A DNA stretch of 46,115 bases from contig JAEEWC010000051.1 of assembly GCA_016287155.1 (NCBI GenBank), positions 1-46,115 of the forward strand, given 5' to 3'. The position numbers and the translations under genes were made by a program. Positions within the stretch are counted from its first letter, which is position 1. Each line of letters starts with the position of its first letter. Below are positions 43,845 to 46,115 of this stretch, in pieces. The stretch is from Clostridia bacterium. Lineage in GTDB: Bacteria; Bacillota; Clostridia; Christensenellales; UBA3700. Under the pieces are notes generated by a model. That model did no database searches. It had not been told where the DNA came from and saw nothing but the letters and a program-made list of their open reading frames with translations.

Positions 43845-44045
43845 ATATTAGGTGGGAAAGCATGTTGTGTATACTGCAAAACTATTTTAATTGGAGCTAC
43901 TTCTATAAATAAAATAGGCAAAATATATAAATACTACAAATGTAAAGAACGCGAAAAGAAAAGAAAATGCTCTTTTAAATCAATCCCTAAAAAATGCATC
44001 AAAGATATTGTTATGTCTGAATTACATAAATTTTCTCAGAAGTAA
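43845..44045 (+). pseudogene. Serine site-specific recombinase, zinc-ribbon remnant
   Basis: Plus-strand codons from 43851 read GGKACCVYCKTILIG and then GKIYKYYKCKEREKKRKC to a TAA at 44045. This is the zinc beta-ribbon of large serine recombinases: two CxxC pairs around the YYKC segment, and the following SIPKKCIKDIV helix. The N-terminal catalytic and recombinase domains are absent, with an in-frame stop not far upstream and no start codon, so it is a dead fragment of an integrase. It is one of very few plus-strand coding traces in the window and marks a former insertion. Confidence 0.75.
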
Positions 44046-44176
44046 CAATCAGAAATTACAATTTGTCGTGCAATTATGTAATCTTTTGTTCTATAGATTT
44101 TGTCAATGTTCCCTAGGATAAAATCGCATGGACTTACTGCCTTTTGGATCGCTTGTTCATCAAAATGCATACCCAT
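44036..44176 (-). CDS. 46-aa small ORF with strong ribosome site
   Basis: The frame encodes MGMHFDEQAIQKAVSPCDF and continues to DYIIARQIVISDCYF. AGGAGG precedes the ATG by eight bases, which is why I keep it. It resembles the first exposed part of small proteins carried by conjugative or phage elements, but I cannot name a family. It may be a truncated longer gene, since its stop overlaps the end of the serine-recombinase remnant by ten bases, as if an insertion or deletion had joined the two. Confidence 0.5.
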   Translation of the reverse strand: MGMHFDEQAIQKAVSPCDFILGNIDKIYRTKDYIIARQIVISDCYF

Positions 44177-44278
44177 TGATTTATCCTCCTAAATTTATTT
44201 GCTATAGCCACCTACGCAAATATCCATTTAACCGACCATATAGTCTTTTCATCTGATAATCTGTTACGTTCCAATATT

Positions 44279-44626
44279 TCATATTAACTTCGCTCTTAGG
44301 CCTACCTTGTATATAGTGTGATAGTAGATATTCAAAAGATCCATTGATGCATGCTCCATTACTTTGTCGTAATGGTATGCAAGTTTTAACTGCTCTTCGA
44401 AATCTTCTATTTGCTCATCATCTAGTACGCGGCGAGTCTCATAGCACTTCTTTATCTTTGCTAGGTCAATTTGTATTGCCGTATAGCTCTTTGCCTTTGT
44501 TAATGTTCTCCTTTGCTTTTGGCTATCTTGCCTTTCAGCACTTACAATATATGGCTTTTGATACGGATATTTCGTGGTAGTAACTAGGAAGAAAATAGGA
44601 AATAAAAGATAGAAAATAGATAACAA
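44279..44626 (-). CDS. Questionable 115-codon frame
   Basis: The frame would need a TTG start with no ribosome site. Its first 18 residues are hydrophobic, but they come from AT-rich sequence. From about residue 45 the product looks more natural (AKSYTAIQIDLAKIKKCYETRRVLDDEQIEDF), helical and charged, and could be the tail of a gene whose 5' end has been lost. It lies among mobile-element scars. I cannot assign a function. Confidence 0.3.
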   Translation of the reverse strand: MLSIFYLLFPIFFLVTTTKYPYQKPYIVSAERQDSQKQRRTLTKAKSYTAIQIDLAKIKKCYETRRVLDDEQIEDFEEQLKLAYHYDKVMEHASMDLLNIYYHTIYKVGLRAKLI

Positions 44627-44670
44627 ATAGGAAGAATATGTAAATTAATTAGGAAGTAGTTTTGGTCATA

Positions 44671-44697
44671 AAAAAAGTCAGGCTTTTAAACCTGACT
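44671..44697 (-). terminator. Rho-independent terminator after the 283-aa gene
   Basis: Minus-strand AGTCAGG and CCTGACT (plus 44691-44697 and 44676-44682) pair and are followed by TTTTTT. It lies 20 bases after the stop of the 283-aa gene. Confidence 0.8.
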
Positions 44698-44717
44698 CAC
44701 GTGAGTTTCAAATCAAA

Positions 44718-45569
44718 TTAATCGTAATCTACATTTATTGTAAACTCTGGCACTCCCCCAGCGCCATTATCTATAACACACACATTAATACTATTAATAC
44801 TTTTATCTTTGAGTTTTTCAGCTTCTCTATCGATACTCCTATTGTTCTCTATTAAATAACGAGTTGAGCTTAAACTATTCCCAGCGCATGACTCTCCTCG
44901 AATTGGAACATACACTTTACCATTCAACTTAAATATTGACAAGACATGGCACTTCCATAATCTCATAATATCAGCAGGTGAAGATATTTCAGGAACAGAA
45001 TCAGGAATCGCATCCTTAGCTTCAATTATTCCAACTTTTTCTAACCAATTTTCTTCCTCTAAGATTTTCAGGAAATCAACGTTTGCGAATTCGTCTCCGT
45101 TTAGATGATGTGTAACATCTAAAAATAATATTTCATTTTGCTGCTGACATATTAACAAATATGTATCACTTCTGTTTGAATGAAAATCACTTTTACAATC
45201 TGCAGTGGCCTCATTTAGGTGAAGATGCTTAATACCCCAATAATTCAACAGTTTATCGTCATTTGTTTTAAAAATAAATTTTGACAAATGTGAATTCATA
45301 TCCAAGCCATTCTCTAAATTATTCTTAAATAGTTCTACGAGTCCTCTTTTATCATCATCTAATTCTAAAAGATGACTATTCAAAACTGATGAATACGTTA
45401 CTTTATAATTTATAATTGGCAATCGCTTTTCTTTATAATCTTTAAAGCACAACATAGTAGTTTGGTATGAAGCATCTGAATTGATTTCATACTCATGAGC
45501 TATTAAATAATCAATTAATTCTTTGCAAACTTTTTCTTTTATTGACAATACAATTTCGGTTAATTCCAC
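44718..45569 (-). CDS. Orphan protein with an HLHL...FLDVTHH motif
   Basis: The 283-aa protein is not in a family I can name. Its middle has YWGIKHLHLNE near residue 111, RSDTYLLICQQQNEILFLDV near 133 and THHLNGDEF with LKILEEENW. An HLHL box followed by a short beta segment and FLDVxxH recurs in hypothetical proteins with toxin-like or enzyme folds, and the histidines could be catalytic. The C-terminus GGVPEFTINVDYD is beta-rich. The start is GTG with AAAGGAG ten bases before it. A strong terminator follows. It stands alone between transposon scars, so it may be a horizontally acquired defence or toxin gene; that is inference. Confidence 0.65.
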   Translation of the reverse strand: MELTEIVLSIKEKVCKELIDYLIAHEYEINSDASYQTTMLCFKDYKEKRLPIINYKVTYSSVLNSHLLELDDDKRGLVELFKNNLENGLDMNSHLSKFIFKTNDDKLLNYWGIKHLHLNEATADCKSDFHSNRSDTYLLICQQQNEILFLDVTHHLNGDEFANVDFLKILEEENWLEKVGIIEAKDAIPDSVPEISSPADIMRLWKCHVLSIFKLNGKVYVPIRGESCAGNSLSSTRYLIENNRSIDREAEKLKDKSINSINVCVIDNGAGGVPEFTINVDYD

Positions 45570-45658
45570 TTTTGTTCTACTCCTTTATTAAAATTGTAAT
45601 ATTTAGTTCTTAAATATAACAAAAATCTGCAAATATTTTTGGGGCTACAACATAAAAT

Positions 45659-45766
45659 TCAGCAGCCAACTTCTCTTGCAAGAGAAGTAATACTTATAGA
45701 TTCTTCTAGATACCTTTTTACTATTGCTATCTTTTCTTCTTTCGTAAACTTACTTCTTTTATCCAT
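45659..45766 (-). pseudogene. IS3-type transposase OrfA, N-terminal remnant
   Basis: The 35-codon frame reads MDKRSKFTKEEKIAIVKRY and then ITSLAREVGC before a TGA. This is the start of an IS3/IS150-like OrfA, whose helix-turn-helix continues beyond this point in complete elements. GGAGG seven bases before the ATG is still present. The rest of the element is missing. Upstream, the sequence from about 45818 (TGATACCTCC on the minus strand) looks like an IS terminus. Confidence 0.7.
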
Positions 45767-45770
45767 AAAA

Positions 45771-45816
45771 ATACCTCCAAAGCTTTTACTTTTTCAAGCG
45801 TCCACTTTGGAGGTAT
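45771..45816 (-). repeat. 12-bp inverted repeat covering the transposase ribosome site
   Basis: ATACCTCCAAAG (45771-45782) and CTTTGGAGGTAT (45805-45816) are perfect inverted repeats. In RNA made on the minus strand the 3' arm contains the GGAGG of the transposase gene, so a transcript entering from outside would hide the ribosome site. This is a known way for insertion sequences to limit activation by neighbouring promoters. Confidence 0.65.
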
Positions 45817-45857
45817 CATATCATTTTGCCGGCTCTGCCGAAATTTAAGCATTATGC

Positions 45858-46115
45858 TTATTTACTTATATCATCAATGATTCTATCAAATTCTTCTTTA
45901 GAATATGTATCATCAATGATTAAGCTATACCATGTATCTTTTTGTTTAGGGAAAGCAGATAAGTTAATTTGCTTATGCTTTTTCTTTAATTCATTTGCAT
46001 ACTTTGTATTCATCTTCGCAAGAAGAATCATAGTTCCATCGATTTCGTATACATATGCAAAGCATATCTTCTTACCATCTTTTTCTACATAGTGTGTATC
46101 TGCAAGAGGAAGACC
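45858..46115 (-). CDS. C-terminal part of an unrecognised protein
   Basis: The gene runs off the right edge; 85 residues are visible, from GLPLADTHYVEKDGKKICF to FDRIIDDISK. The sequence is compact alpha/beta, with FPKQKDTWYSLIIDDTYSKE near its end. It slightly resembles the C-terminus of YjbR/MmcQ (DUF419) proteins, which have a nucleic-acid-binding fold, but similarity is weak. Its stop is about 40 bases before the IS remnant end, so the element inserted behind an older chromosomal gene. Confidence 0.7.
   Translation of the reverse strand, partial: GLPLADTHYVEKDGKKICFAYVYEIDGTMILLAKMNTKYANELKKKHKQINLSAFPKQKDTWYSLIIDDTYSKEEFDRIIDDISK

Overview
This is an AT-rich window with Shine-Dalgarno sites of the AGGAGG type, a pcrA-ligA pair and a PyrR-type attenuator in front of pyrC. 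Together these point to a low-GC Gram-positive bacterium, most likely an uncultured gut-type Clostridia. That assignment is an inference from gene content. No rRNA, tRNA or CRISPR array was seen. Almost every gene is on the minus strand.

Left edge (1-5662) is core metabolism and DNA repair: the start of carB, pyrC with an attenuated leader, then ligA and pcrA. From about 5700 the content becomes accessory.

The centre (6567-33933) is one uninterrupted minus-strand block of ten genes, about 27 kb, with junctions from an 8-bp overlap to 13 bp. It has a single visible promoter at about 34015. Reading 5' to 3' it encodes an XRE regulator with a zinc ribbon; an SPFH (YdjI-like) protein with a zinc ribbon; two helical/coiled-coil proteins, the second shaped like ESCRT-III/PspA; a CbxX-type AAA+ ATPase with a helical MIT- or TPR-like N-terminus; a zinc ribbon-TIR-DUF6273 protein; a 1389-aa SNF2 helicase; a 649-aa multi-zinc-finger protein; a 2873-aa membrane protein with about 23 external MBG-like repeats; and a 2246-aa membrane protein with an external BspA-type leucine-rich solenoid. 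An aldo/keto reductase is coupled to the end. Nothing I know of combines a membrane-remodelling kit, TIR signalling, a SNF2 motor and two giant surface proteins, so this is the main candidate for an undescribed system. A membrane- or surface-sensing stress or defence role is inference.

Right of it (34184-41475) are three shorter units typical of defence islands: a PD-(D/E)XK nuclease with a NERD-zinc finger protein; a second-type RNase III with two dsRNA-binding domains and a small zinc protein, behind an attenuator-like leader; and a nuclease-DGQHR protein, a D12-class adenine methylase and a winged-helix-like protein that look like a restriction-modification unit.

The right edge (41476-46115) is a patchwork: a GC-rich foldable segment, a small NPNN-repeat protein, orphan proteins, a small XRE regulator, a serine-recombinase remnant, an IS3-type transposase remnant, and a partial gene at the edge. 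These scars suggest the island was built by repeated insertion. Several start codons were moved to agree with ribosome binding sites: the aldo/keto reductase, zinc-finger protein, XRE regulator, PD-(D/E)XK nuclease and RNase III.
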